Shown here in pieces: positions 8,478-18,205 of a stretch of 27,627 nucleotides of DNA. Where the stretch lies: assembly GCA_027579435.1 (NCBI GenBank), contig JANBPK010001581.1:1-27627 (forward strand), written 5' to 3'. Made by a program: the position numbers and the translations under genes. This stretch comes from Candolleomyces eurysporus. Lineage: Eukaryota; Basidiomycota; Agaricomycetes; Agaricales; Psathyrellaceae. Position 1 is the first letter of the stretch; each line of letters opens with the position of its first letter. The notes below the pieces were generated by a model that saw nothing but the letters and a program-made list of their open reading frames with translations, did not search any database and was not told the DNA's origin.

Positions 8478-11094
8478 ATGTCCGCTTCACGCATTGACTG
8501 GAGCAAGGTCGACAACCCTTCGGTCCTCTTCCAACAGTTCCCAAGTCGTCGATCTGTTGTGTATGGCACGAAGGGTGTCGTTGCATCGTCCCAACCCCTA
8601 GCTACTGCTGCTGGCCTGGAGATCCTTCGTAAAGGGGGAAATGCTGGTATGCGATCTCCCGTCTATGAACATTAACCGTATTTTGTTGAGGGCATTTGTT
8701 TCGCTAGCGGATGCGGCAGTGGCGACATCTGCTGCCCTGAATGTGACAGAGCCTTGTAGCTGTGGCATCGGAGGGTATGGCGTCGTTCCTCGACTTTGAG
8801 CTGGAAGGTTGACCGTTAGCAGGGATGCGTTCTGCTTATTTTATGACGCCACCACCAAGAAGATCACCGCCCTCAACGGTTCGGGTAGAGCCCCGAAAAA
8901 GCTCACCCTGGAATACGCTGCGCAGCGTGGACTGAAGGGCAGCATACCTCTCACAGATCTCAATTCTGTGACCGTGCCAGGTAAACACACTGGATCACTT
9001 TTAAACGGTTTATTGATCCAGATTAGGCGCTCCTGCTGCTTGGCTCGATACCATTGACCAGCTCGGGAACGGAAATGTCACTGTAGCGGACATCTTTGCA
9101 CCTGCTATTCGCTTAGCGGAGAATGGGTAATGCAAATATTCCTTCTTCAGACTATGCGTACGCTGACGTTTTCACAGCTACCCCGTCTCTGAGCTTTCCA
9201 GTTATCATGTCAGTAAATCAGGCTACTGAGAACTAGATTATGCTGACCACTCTCACTGCATAGTGGCAACGCTCTGAGGTAGGCTTTATAATTATCATAC
9301 CATCCACTCTCCACTTATGTCCGACTCTCAGCAACTTCTGAAAAGCGCCTCGCCCAATGGAGAAGAGATGCTTCTGAACGGGCGTGCACCACGTCCCGGA
9401 GAGGTCATTCGTTTGCCTAACTTGGCGAAAACTTTCAAGGAGCTTGTCGACCGGGGCAAGGATGGGTTTTATAAAGGTCGAATCGCTCAAGCGATCGTTG
9501 ACCTTATCCAAAGCAAAGGTGGTGTTATGGAGCTCGAGGATCTTACAGCCCATACCTCAACATTTGTCGAGCCCATAAAGTATACCTACGCGGGAGAAGT
9601 GACAGTTTATGAGGTTAGAGCTCCAGCCACTGTTCAACTCTCTTCAGTCAGACTGATGGCCTTTTACAGTGTCCTCCTAATGGTCAAGGGATCACAGCTC
9701 TTATCGCCCTTGGTATACTGGAACAGATGCAAGAACAAGGCCTTATTCCATCTTTACTTGAGCTTCCTCACAACTCTCCGGCGTACCTTCACGCTCTGAT
9801 CGAAGCCCTTCGGTACGTAGCAAAGGCAATGTGAATGACATCGATACTGACCCTCGCGTTCCTATTAGGCTCGCATTTGCAGGTATGTCACATACGTCGG
9901 TGGTATCCTCTCTATCTGACCATTGACCGCAAAATCAGACAGCCAATGGTATGTCACAGATCCAGAAGTCAATCACATACCTGTGGATGAGCTCCTGAGC
10001 AAGGTGAGGACAGACAGGACAGTGCAAAGCCGTGAAGATTCTGAAGATTATTTGTGATAGGAATACCTGGCTTCCAGAGCGAAACTTTTCAATCCCAAAG
10101 AGACGAATCCCAAAGTTGTACATGTATGGCGAGCATAAAACCCGCCGGAATTCCCGCTTTCTGACGCAGTGTGTTCCGCAGGGACAACCAGTGAATTCTT
10201 CGGATACCGTTTATTTCACTGGTAAGTATCAGCTGCGTGCTCTGGCCAAACGCGGAAACTCATCTTTTGAAACACAGTCACCGATCAATGGGGAAATGCG
10301 TGTAGCTATATCCAAAGCAACTATGCTGGCTTTGGTACCGGAGGTAGCATCATTGGCACGAACGATTATATGACAATGCTAAATCGAATCTCTGCAGCGG
10401 TACCTAAAGGATGTGGATTCACATTGCAGAATAGAGGAAGCAACTTTACCCTCGACCCGAAGCATCCAAACGCCCTTCAGGTGAGTAGCCCGAAGCCGAT
10501 ATTCCCAACAGGTCGCTCAGTCTTCGACGCAGGGAGGGAAGAGGCCATATCATACCATCATTCCAGCAATGGCAACGCGGAATGGGGAACTATTCCTATC
10601 TTATGGTGTTATGGGCGGGTTTATGCAGGTAACGATGCTTCCATATGTCACATAGTATCCAAGCGTATTAACAGATATTATACTAGCCCCAGGGTCATGT
10701 CCAAGTACTTCTAAACGTACTGCGCGGCTTCACTGTACAGTCCGCCTTGGACGCGCCAAGGTTTTGTATTTCTCCTGGGATGCCAGATGCTTCGAAAGTG
10801 GCAGACGGATTGGCGGGGGATGTGAACAGCGAAGTTTACTTCGAAGACGATATTCCTTCAGAAACGATCGACACGTTGAAAGGCGAGTTGTATTACATTG
10901 CATAAATATGGCTGGACTAACTCGTCTTGTCTTGGCTAGCAATGGGACATGATGCCCGAGTCGTTAGTGGTGCGGGGCGGGCAATGATGGGACGGGGGCA
11001 GGTCATCCAGAAGGTCCACAACGAATCGGGACAACTTGTGTGGGCAGCTGGATCCGACCTTAGGGCTGATGGGCACGCAGCTCCTCAAAATTGA
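8478..11094 (+). CDS. Gamma-glutamyltransferase family (Ntn hydrolase), cytosolic YwrD-like type
   Basis: Seventeen exons: 8478-8646, 8708-8774, 8823-8980, 9027-9126, 9178-9208, 9264-9278, 9332-9613, 9670-9812, 9869-9882, 9939-10003, 10061-10123, 10182-10221, 10278-10343, 10398-10480, 10533-10628, 10687-10882 and 10940-11094. They give 580 residues. The proenzyme should cut itself before the nucleophile Thr378 in SSDTVYF, leaving a large and a small chain. Other family blocks are [58 protein letters not shown] and [16 protein letters not shown]. These resemble the bacterial YwrD class more than the secreted yeast or animal enzymes, and no signal peptide or anchor is visible. Expected chemistry: removal or transfer of the gamma-glutamyl group of glutathione; exact substrate unknown. 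Exons 6 and 9 have 15 and 14 bases, and intron 16 begins with GC. Confidence 0.92.
10883..10939 (+). other. GC-AG intron (gamma-glutamyltransferase gene, intron 16)
   Basis: The donor is AAAG followed by GCGAGT, and the acceptor is GGCTAG. The join gives [12 protein letters not shown], the family sequence. Using the nearby GTTGTA donor instead leads to a stop within four codons. Confidence 0.75.
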
Positions 11095-11099
11095 GCAAG

Positions 11100-12708
11100 T
11101 TACATCCGTCGCTGCCGTTCTGACCCAACTGTAAAATCCGATAAGTCGTCGAAGAAATATCTACAATGGAAATATACGCACTGGCTTGTATACGGCGATA
11201 TTCTCGTAATTCCTTAGTTTGATCGGGACCCTTAATTTTCCCCCAACCTGCCAGAGGGACAACAATGGCTGTTGCGTTGTCTTCGCCGCCTAGTTCTTGG
11301 GAAAAGTCGAGGATTCTTTTTGCCGCTGTACGTGGATCAGGAGCATCCCGTGCAAGATCCACAATCTCGTCATCCGACAGAATAGAGGATATCCCGTCGG
11401 AAACAAGAACGAGGTACGCCCACTCTTCGCCTGAGAGCAAAAGTCAGGATAAGCGGAAAACAAGTGGAAGGTGAATGCGCACCATTGAGTAATTTGGTTC
11501 TGACTTCGGGTTCAGGCGTAACGCCGAACTTCTTGTATCTTAGGTCACCTAAACTAGAAGCGATGCGATGGGTAAGGCTGACACCAAAAATAGTGTACAG
11601 TGCAACTTACCATCTCGTGTTGGTCAGCGCCCCCATCCACCGCGACTCTCCAAATGAATCCGTAATTAATGAAGAGCCCATCATCCTTCGCAGCCGAATG
11701 CTTTCGACTCGCGCGTCCGCGTGATGATTTTCAGTCATAGGGAAAGCCTTGCCTCCATTGACCGAGCATATCATCACCCTGGTATCTCTAAAATACAACA
11801 TAGTGAGATTTGAGGCTGCAGCTGAAACAGACAGAATGGCCTTACCCGCAATGAGCAACAGTCAACGCCAGCTTTTTGGCAGAGAAAAAGGGTGTGGCGG
11901 GGGCGTCAAGTGAATGCAACAATGCAACCGACGCCGTTGCACCACAGGCCTGTGACATTGGGTCACTGGATAGATTATGGTCGACCTGGAAGAAAGTCAA
12001 GGTTGCGCGGGTTTCTAGGTCAAGAAGCTCTTGACTTGGGGGATCTGTTATCCAGGGTGCAAGCACGCCTCCTCTAAAACGTTTGAAGTATCCGCCGAGG
12101 CTCCGAATCCAGTCATACAATTCCGGGATAGAGCTGGCTTTCGAGGACTCGAACAGTCCGTGTAGCTCTTGGCGAAGGTACTGAGAGACTCCAGAGCCAC
12201 CATGTCTGCGAGAGTATAAATTAAAACTCAATATATATAAGACAAGGAACGTACCCATCGTATACCCCGACGAACACGACCTGACGAGAGAGCGTCTCCG
12301 ATACCAGTGACGGATCCCAGTCTACTCCGAACCGTTTCTTAACGCTCAATTGCAATTCTTTGGGATCCAAGGAGAGAGTTGAAAAGCCGTAAAAGTCTTC
12401 TTGATGACTGGAAACGAGAAAGAGTTGACCTTGGGTGGAACCACACAAACTTTGCTAACGTACCTTCTGTCCCCTCGGTCGTTGGCTACCCCAATGACTT
12501 TGGGAGAATATAGTGGGACGCGGACATGACCATCTGGGGGCATGTGTTAGAAGCTTCGACATGATTCGAAGAAGCGAGAGGGCTCACTGGGTGTTTCTAC
12601 ACGGACGTAGTCGTGATACCGTGCTCCCCTAAGACGCGAATGGGTGGAGGAGGTTGAAGTGTGCGCCGCGAAGTGTCGGGCAGTAGGAACTCGTCGGAGA
12701 GCAAGCAT
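11100..12708 (-). CDS. Mitochondrial PP2C-type protein phosphatase (Ptc6-like)
   Basis: Eight exons: 12708-12588, 12533-12464, 12407-12255, 12205-11846, 11787-11611, 11577-11483, 11430-11182 and 11128-11100, giving 417 residues. The start MLALRRVPTARHFAAHTS is rich in Arg, Ser and Thr with no acid, as in a mitochondrial presequence. PP2C metal-binding and core motifs follow in order: VYDGHGG (Asp114), DHNL, CGATASVALL, VAHCGDTR, SLGDLRYKKFGVTPEPEV, LVSDGI and GGEDNATAIVV. The protein ends GSERQRRM. These enzymes are Mg/Mn-dependent Ser/Thr phosphatases. Yeast Ptc6 acts in mitochondria on pyruvate dehydrogenase and in mitophagy; that role here is inferred. The stop lies five bases from the stop of the preceding gene on the other strand. 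A longer open frame upstream (to about 12840) has no ATG. Confidence 0.9.
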
Positions 12709-13065
12709 GCTCTCTTTTGCTTCTAGCAAGAGTATTTGCTCTGCATCACCCGACGGTGAGTGCAAGAAGCAGGAAACGGAGCGCCGCAATAGCGGGATAA
12801 GGTTTTGTGAAGAGACAGCTACGGTGATGAGGGCAACCCGACGTCACAAAGCCGGGTTGATGGGTCCGTACTACTACTCTCAGTGGATGCTCAGCGTTAG
12901 CTCAGGGTCAGCGTACCGAAAGTGCAGACATACTGCGGTCTATTCAATTGTCGGGACCATGAAAAGCTGCGACTGGTAAGTATTCGGGATCCGAAATGCT
13001 GTGAGTGAGGATGATGCGACTACCGAAGAACATCTACAACACTCTTGGTACATGACCGCGACGAC
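12709..13065. promoter_or_regulatory. Divergent promoter region between PP2C and VPS20
   Basis: This 357-base interval holds no supported exon. It must carry the promoters of both divergent genes. A CRE-like TGACGTCG (minus-strand reading, about 12839-12846) is the only recognisable site. No TATA box is obvious on either strand. Confidence 0.5.
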
Positions 13066-14004
13066 ATGGGGGGCAACCAGTCTACCCCGAAGATAACAGC
13101 ACAGGACCGCGCGATTTTAGAGTTCGTGTCTAGTTTCTTATCTACAATACTTGCCATTGAACATCTCCGTTTCCAGTCTCAAGCTTCAGCGGGATAAGGT
13201 TCGGCAGTACCAGAAGAAGGTGAGGGGGTCCACCATCCAGCCCGACCTACCGTGCTGACAAGTCTAAAGATTCAAGGGGTGCTGGACCGGGAAGAGGCTA
13301 TTGCTCGAGCACATTTGGAGGCTGGGCGAAAGGACCGTGCTCTCATTGCACTACGGCAACGGAAGTACCAGCAGAGCTTGCTCCAGAAGACGGACGGTCA
13401 GCTTGAGAACCTAGAGCAACTCGTGCGCACGTTTATTGCCCCTGTGGTTGCCCAGCTCATCTGTGCTCGCAGGTCTCTACCATTGAATTCTCTCTAGTCG
13501 AAGTCTCCGTCTTGCATGGCTTGAAGCAGGGCAATGAAGTTCTCAAGGACATTCACCGCGAATTGAACATCGAGAGCGTTGAGAAGCTTCTGGAGGAAAC
13601 AGCTGAGGCACGGGAATACCAGCAGGTATGCAGCCTCCCTCTTACCTTCTAGTTAACCTTCAAGTACCCAACTTTCACCTCAGGAAATTAGCGAGATGCT
13701 CTCCAACAACCTTACCATGGACGAAGAAGAAGCTGTGCAAGAGGAGCTCCGCCAACTCCAAGCAGAAGTAGTAAGTGCATTCGGCATTGTAGTGTATGAA
13801 ATGTCTAATTTATCCTAGCAGGAAACCGAAGGGCAGAAACCAGTCGTGCTACCATCAGTCCCAGATACACAGCCAGAAACGAGAGTGGAAGAGGGAGAAG
13901 GTGAGCAGAGCACTAATAGATACTATATCTCTTTGGAAGTACTTGACGCTATCGCAGAACCAGTACCGGAAGGCCAGCGCTCCAAAGTCGCTGTGCCAGC
14001 ATAA
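13066..14004 (+). CDS. VPS20: ESCRT-III subunit Vps20 (CHMP6)
   Basis: Seven exons: 13066-13121, 13177-13219, 13270-13422, 13473-13625, 13684-13770, 13822-13900 and 13958-14004, giving 205 residues (human CHMP6 is 201). The start MGGNQSTPKITAQDRAIL has the Gly2 of an N-myristoylation site, typical of Vps20. It is followed by the basic helix LKLQRDKVRQYQKKIQ and the alpha1-alpha2 hairpin with REEAIARAHLEAGRKDRALIA written through in family order. The acidic C-terminal part contains the Vps4-binding region. Family knowledge: Vps20 receives the signal from ESCRT-II (Vps25) on endosomes and starts Snf7 polymerisation. The acceptor before exon 6 reads TAGCAG, so a one-residue (Gln) splice variant is possible. 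The gene converges with PPIL2, with 27 bases between stops. Confidence 0.94.
13816..13821 (+). other. Tandem NAGNAG splice acceptor (VPS20, intron 5)
   Basis: The acceptor region reads CCTAGCAG followed by GAAACC. Use of the first AG adds one Gln; use of the second omits it. Both keep the frame. Confidence 0.6.
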
Positions 14005-14031
14005 TACTAGTGGCTCGGTCGACTTCGTTTA

Positions 14032-16048
14032 TCACCATCCGGAGAAGTCACCAAATCCGAGTTTGCGTTTCTTCTGCGTTTCCCCTGGTGCACTCACTGC
14101 CCCAGTAGTTTCCGCAGGCCTCTTTAGATTGAGATATTTCCCAACCCCACCACCCGTCTCTCCAGTACCGAACGCTGCACTGTTCGATCCAACCTTGAGG
14201 CCAAACCAATTCACATCATCCTTCTGTTCAGGAGCCGCCTCAGGCTTGCTTGTCTCGGCTCTCCTTGCTAATTTTTTGGCATGGCGCGTTTTGTAATCCT
14301 CAAACGGATCTTGGTATCTAGAGAACGTCAAATATTAGTACCAATATAATTATTAACTATACAAGACAGACTCACATTACAACCTCGGTTATCTTCACGA
14401 TTTTTGAGGGTCGGTCTGTACCAGCCTTAACGGGGAGCTTTTCCAAAGCGTCAAGGACGTCTTCTCCACCGACCAATTTCCCAAAGACGGTGTGTTTTCG
14501 ATCTAAATGAGGGGTAGCTTTGAAAGTAATGTACCACTGGGATCTGCAAGAATGCCGATGAACAACTAATCGGATACTCCTGCCGAACGACTGCTCACCC
14601 ATTGGTATTGGCGCCTTTGTTAGCCATAGCCAGAGTTCCACGACTATCATGGCTGGCTGCGCCTTTCAAATCATATTCATCCCGGAATGCAGTTCCCCAG
14701 TACGATTCTCCACCCGTGCCAGTCCCCGTAGGATCTCCTGTTTGAACCTTGAGGTTGCGTCAGCAGACGAAAGACTTTGGTATTACAGAACGCACCATAA
14801 ATCCAGGTACCAAACGATGGAAAGGAACATCATTGTATTTTCCCGTACGTGCCAACATAAGGAAGTTGTAGCAAGTCTTCGGGGCCTGGAGAAGGTGAGT
14901 TAGTACAAATTGTAAACGGGAGTATGAATTGAGACGAACCTTTTCGCAATAGAGCTCCAAATTCAAGCTTGCACCCCCAAGGCTCGTAACTACGCGCACA
15001 TATGCGCGTCGCTTGCCCAAGTCTTTCTCTTTCCCCTTGCCCTTCACGGGCTTGGAAATTTCTTCGAACATGAGCTCTTCCTGCGCCTGGTTAGCAATCC
15101 GAGGGCATCAATTCAAGGCTTCGGACATACCTCATCCCAAAGCAATTGAGAGTTCCCTTGTACATTTGGATCAACCGAGGTCGATGTGAGGGAGGCACCA
15201 GGCAAGCCTGTTGAATATGGCGATATGTTCCCTAAAACCGACGGATCAGTTGAGCGAGGCAGTCGTAGTGCATGAGACCTTACACGGTGTAGGAGCTTTT
15301 GTTTTTCCTGGCTGTGCTGCTGCGGCAGGCTTAGCGGGAACAGACTTTGCAACCTGTTTACCCTCAGCTTTGCTGGTAGGGACCGAGGCGGGAGGCATTC
15401 CATGAGGGTTTTGCAGGGTGATGACGTCCTCTCTAGTTCACTAGCTTTAGCAAGAGCGAAAATGATTGATTCGAGACGTACTTTTTGAATGGAACCTCGG
15501 CGACTAGGTCCCTGTTGCCTTTGATGCTCTCTGCGAGGAACACATTGCCTGTAGTGGCAATTGCCACGATATGCGAGTGTTCGCTGAACGGCTTGAATGA
15601 GATAGGGTCATGAATCTCCCCAGTAGCCTCTTTTCGGCTGTAGTTCAGTTTGATGAGATCCGAAGGCTTGAGGGGTTCCTTCGTGGTGGGGTGCGTATCA
15701 TTGTGCTGTCTTGAAATCTATGAGACGAAGAAAGCGCACGGGAGCAAGGCCAGGACTCACTTTAACCAAGGAATGATGTTCACAAGATCATATACGTCCC
15801 CAGTTCCATCAGCGTTCCTTGCACAGACTGGATGGCTGAAGGGCTGAAATGAAAGTGAGCAGCAGTCGAATGGAACCGCTACGGCCGATGAGGCCTCTTG
15901 CTTGCTGTGAATGGACGTCAGGCGGAGGTCGCCGTTTCAGGAGGAAGAAAACTCACCCTCTGTAGCCAACAGATGATGAATGGGAGCCATGAAGACCAGC
16001 ATGTTCAGCATGGGTGATATATAGCTTGTTCGAGTTTCCGTGGCCCAT
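14032..16048 (-). CDS. CYP8: U-box/cyclophilin protein PPIL2 (Cyp8)
   Basis: Ten exons: 16048-15957, 15904-15761, 15709-15482, 15432-15284, 15231-15131, 15086-14940, 14885-14796, 14747-14599, 14543-14376 and 14317-14032. They give 517 residues, matching human PPIL2 (about 520). The N-terminal signature [18 protein letters not shown] leads into a U-box ([18 protein letters not shown] to IIPWLK, about residues 40-80), a ubiquitin-ligase fold. The cyclophilin domain (about 260-420) has [39 protein letters not shown] and [10 protein letters not shown]. The C-terminal tail is charged and ends [12 protein letters not shown]. Family knowledge: nuclear, spliceosome-associated, with prolyl isomerase and E3 activities. 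The tryptophan of the drug-binding pocket is present as [10 protein letters not shown], i.e. His replaces Trp, as in the PPIL2 group. Start and reading frame are supported at every junction; the exon 1-2 junction is the least certain. Confidence 0.92.
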
Positions 16049-16171
16049 GATTGAAGTGTTCGAGTCCAAGTTCAGCGTAGAGCTCACCGCTCATGTAATG
16101 TTGCGTCCCACCTTCCCCATTGGGAGACCGAAGACTGTCAGAGCTTTTCTTTCCGCTCCGGCCACCTCTTC

Positions 16172-18166
16172 ATGCTCTCCCTCGCCTCTGCTTCCCGGAG
16201 TCGCAGTCTCTTGGAGGTCTACTCCTGGTGCGCCTCGTCGAGGCCCACCCGACTTTCCCAGAACTCTGCAATCCTCGCTTCCCGGCCATATAGACATCCA
16301 CCACACCGCCGACTTCAGCACCTCGCAAAATTCGACGACCAGGCACCAGCAAAAACTCATACCGAGTCTCAAACGCTCAACAAGCCTGTCAATTCTTGGA
16401 AGGCTGCCAATGCTCCCCCACTGCTCGATCAGGACACAGCTATTGCACACGCCTTGAAGGGAGACAGCGAGCACCTTTACCGCTGTTTGGCTTCTTCCTT
16501 GCAACAAGGCGACATTGACTCCGTCATCCGCCTGTATGATCGCTACGCAAGCGAATATCAAGCAGCAGGGTCCGTAGCAGCAGAAACCTCCGAGCCAAAG
16601 GAATGGGTCGAAGAGCTGGAAGCTGAGGACGAGAATCGCCAGCGTGCCCTGCTCTGTGCAGTAACCGCGCATGCCATGAAACGGTCCTTTGAGCCCCTCC
16701 TACACGCGTATCTCAAGGCAGGCATGCCCCAGATCACTCGCAGCGTCAGGACCGAACATTTGAAGAAGCTCTCAACCTCGGAATTCCATGAAGCCACAAT
16801 ACTATCCTACATCCAGAAGCTTTCGATCGCCTTTTTCGTCTCCAACCCCGACCGCCTTACAGGATATGTCAAGGCGCTATCAAGAGACAGTGCAACCGTG
16901 ACGTTGTCAAATCTTTATCATCGCATTCTCGAAGCCATTAAGGGACCAAACCCATTCGTTGCTGCTTGCGAATCCCACCAATCGTCCCTTCCACTTTCCA
17001 TGACCGAAGTTGCCTGGGCCGCTTTCCTCCCAGGTTTCGTGCGATGCCAGAGGAAGGACCTCGCTGAAAAGCTCTGGTCTGACCTTAACGAGCTGGGGGT
17101 TCGTCGAGGTACCGGTCTGTGGACAGCCCTCATCGACAGCTTCGGTCCACTCCGACTCTCCGGTCCAGCTATCACAGCTTGGGCACAGATGATATCGGAA
17201 GGTGTCAAACCGGATGCTCACACCTACCAAGCCATGATTGAAACGCTTTTCCGAGACAAGCAACCCCAGCTCGGATTGCAGAAGTTTGTCGAATTCCAGC
17301 AACGGCTAGAAAAGGACACGGATCCTGCCTTTCGCCTCACCGTGTACAACACCGTCCTGGATGGCCTTCTCCGGAATCAACTCACTCCCAAGGGGCTAGA
17401 GTTTGTAGAGATGATGAAGAAACTGGGGCCTGCGCCAGACGTCATAACGTACAACACACTCCTCAAGTACTACAACCGACGTCGAGATTTCAAAGGTCTT
17501 CAGAGTGTCATCGCTGACATGCAAGCAAGCGAAGTTCAAGGCGATGTTTATTCGTTTTCGACGATCCTAAGCGCGCTGTTGAAGGTCAAACGAAAGGACG
17601 CGATGGAGGTGGTTTTGCAGTGCATGGAGGAGCAGGGAGTCGAACCGAACGTTGCCATTTATTCTGCGTTGATCGACCATCAACTACGCACGAACGACGA
17701 AGGGCACCTGCGCTCGTCTCTCAGTCTTCTCCAGGACATGGAACGGGATAAGACTGGGAAGCTTTCGCCCAACAACGTGACATATACGTCGTTCCTCACC
17801 AACCTGCATCGGGGGAGGTGGCTGTCGTTGGAGAAACGAGAACACTACCGACAAGACGTGCTGCGGCGTATGCAGGAGCAAGGCATCAAATTGACACTCC
17901 CGGACTACCACATCATTCTCAAAGCCGCCTTTGAAGACGAGGATAGCGACCACGGCGTACGAAGCGCACTGTGGTACTACAAAGATATCAGACGGAGAGG
18001 TATTCCGTGTGTCAACACGACGTTCTATATTCTGCTGGCAGGCTTGATTGAACACAAGGAATGGGATTTTGCTCGAGACATTGTGCAGGACATCCAACTA
18101 TCAGGCATCAAACCGTCAGCTAGTCTTTTAAACTTGATGTATGTAGTTGGACAACAAACATTATAA
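16172..18166 (+). CDS. Mitochondrial pentatricopeptide-repeat (PPR) protein
   Basis: A single uninterrupted 664-codon frame. The N-terminus MLSLASASRSRSLLEVYSWC and onward to about residue 50 is Arg/Ser-rich and almost free of acids, as in a mitochondrial presequence. From about residue 270 to the end there are roughly eight 35-residue helical-hairpin repeats, the clearest being PDVITYNTLLKYYNRRRDF, GDVYSFSTILSALLKVKRKD and PNVAIYSALIDHQLRTND. Family knowledge: fungal PPR proteins bind specific mitochondrial transcripts to stabilise them or start translation (for example Neurospora CYA-5); the RNA target here is unknown. The absence of introns contrasts with all complete neighbours. It shares a 123-base divergent promoter with PPIL2 and converges with the Mim2-like gene, with 39 bases between stops. 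Confidence 0.92.
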   Translation: MLSLASASRSRSLLEVYSWCASSRPTRLSQNSAILASRPYRHPPHRRLQHLAKFDDQAPAKTHTESQTLNKPVNSWKAANAPPLLDQDTAIAHALKGDSEHLYRCLASSLQQGDIDSVIRLYDRYASEYQAAGSVAAETSEPKEWVEELEAEDENRQRALLCAVTAHAMKRSFEPLLHAYLKAGMPQITRSVRTEHLKKLSTSEFHEATILSYIQKLSIAFFVSNPDRLTGYVKALSRDSATVTLSNLYHRILEAIKGPNPFVAACESHQSSLPLSMTEVAWAAFLPGFVRCQRKDLAEKLWSDLNELGVRRGTGLWTALIDSFGPLRLSGPAITAWAQMISEGVKPDAHTYQAMIETLFRDKQPQLGLQKFVEFQQRLEKDTDPAFRLTVYNTVLDGLLRNQLTPKGLEFVEMMKKLGPAPDVITYNTLLKYYNRRRDFKGLQSVIADMQASEVQGDVYSFSTILSALLKVKRKDAMEVVLQCMEEQGVEPNVAIYSALIDHQLRTNDEGHLRSSLSLLQDMERDKTGKLSPNNVTYTSFLTNLHRGRWLSLEKREHYRQDVLRRMQEQGIKLTLPDYHIILKAAFEDEDSDHGVRSALWYYKDIRRRGIPCVNTTFYILLAGLIEHKEWDFARDIVQDIQLSGIKPSASLLNLMYVVGQQTL

Positions 18167-18205
18167 ACGTAGAGATACTCTTCCCGCAATAGACAGGTAG
18201 TAATA

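Noticed and set aside
12709..12845. Extension of the PP2C frame upstream of ATG 12708
   Set aside because: The frame is open but has no ATG, only TTG, and an in-frame TGA closes it; the ATG at 12708 begins a good mitochondrial presequence.
16091..16672. 193-codon frame antisense to the 5' part of the PPR gene
   Set aside because: Lies wholly opposite a strong coding frame and the shared promoter; Cys/Trp-rich translation typical of a shadow of GC-rich coding sequence.
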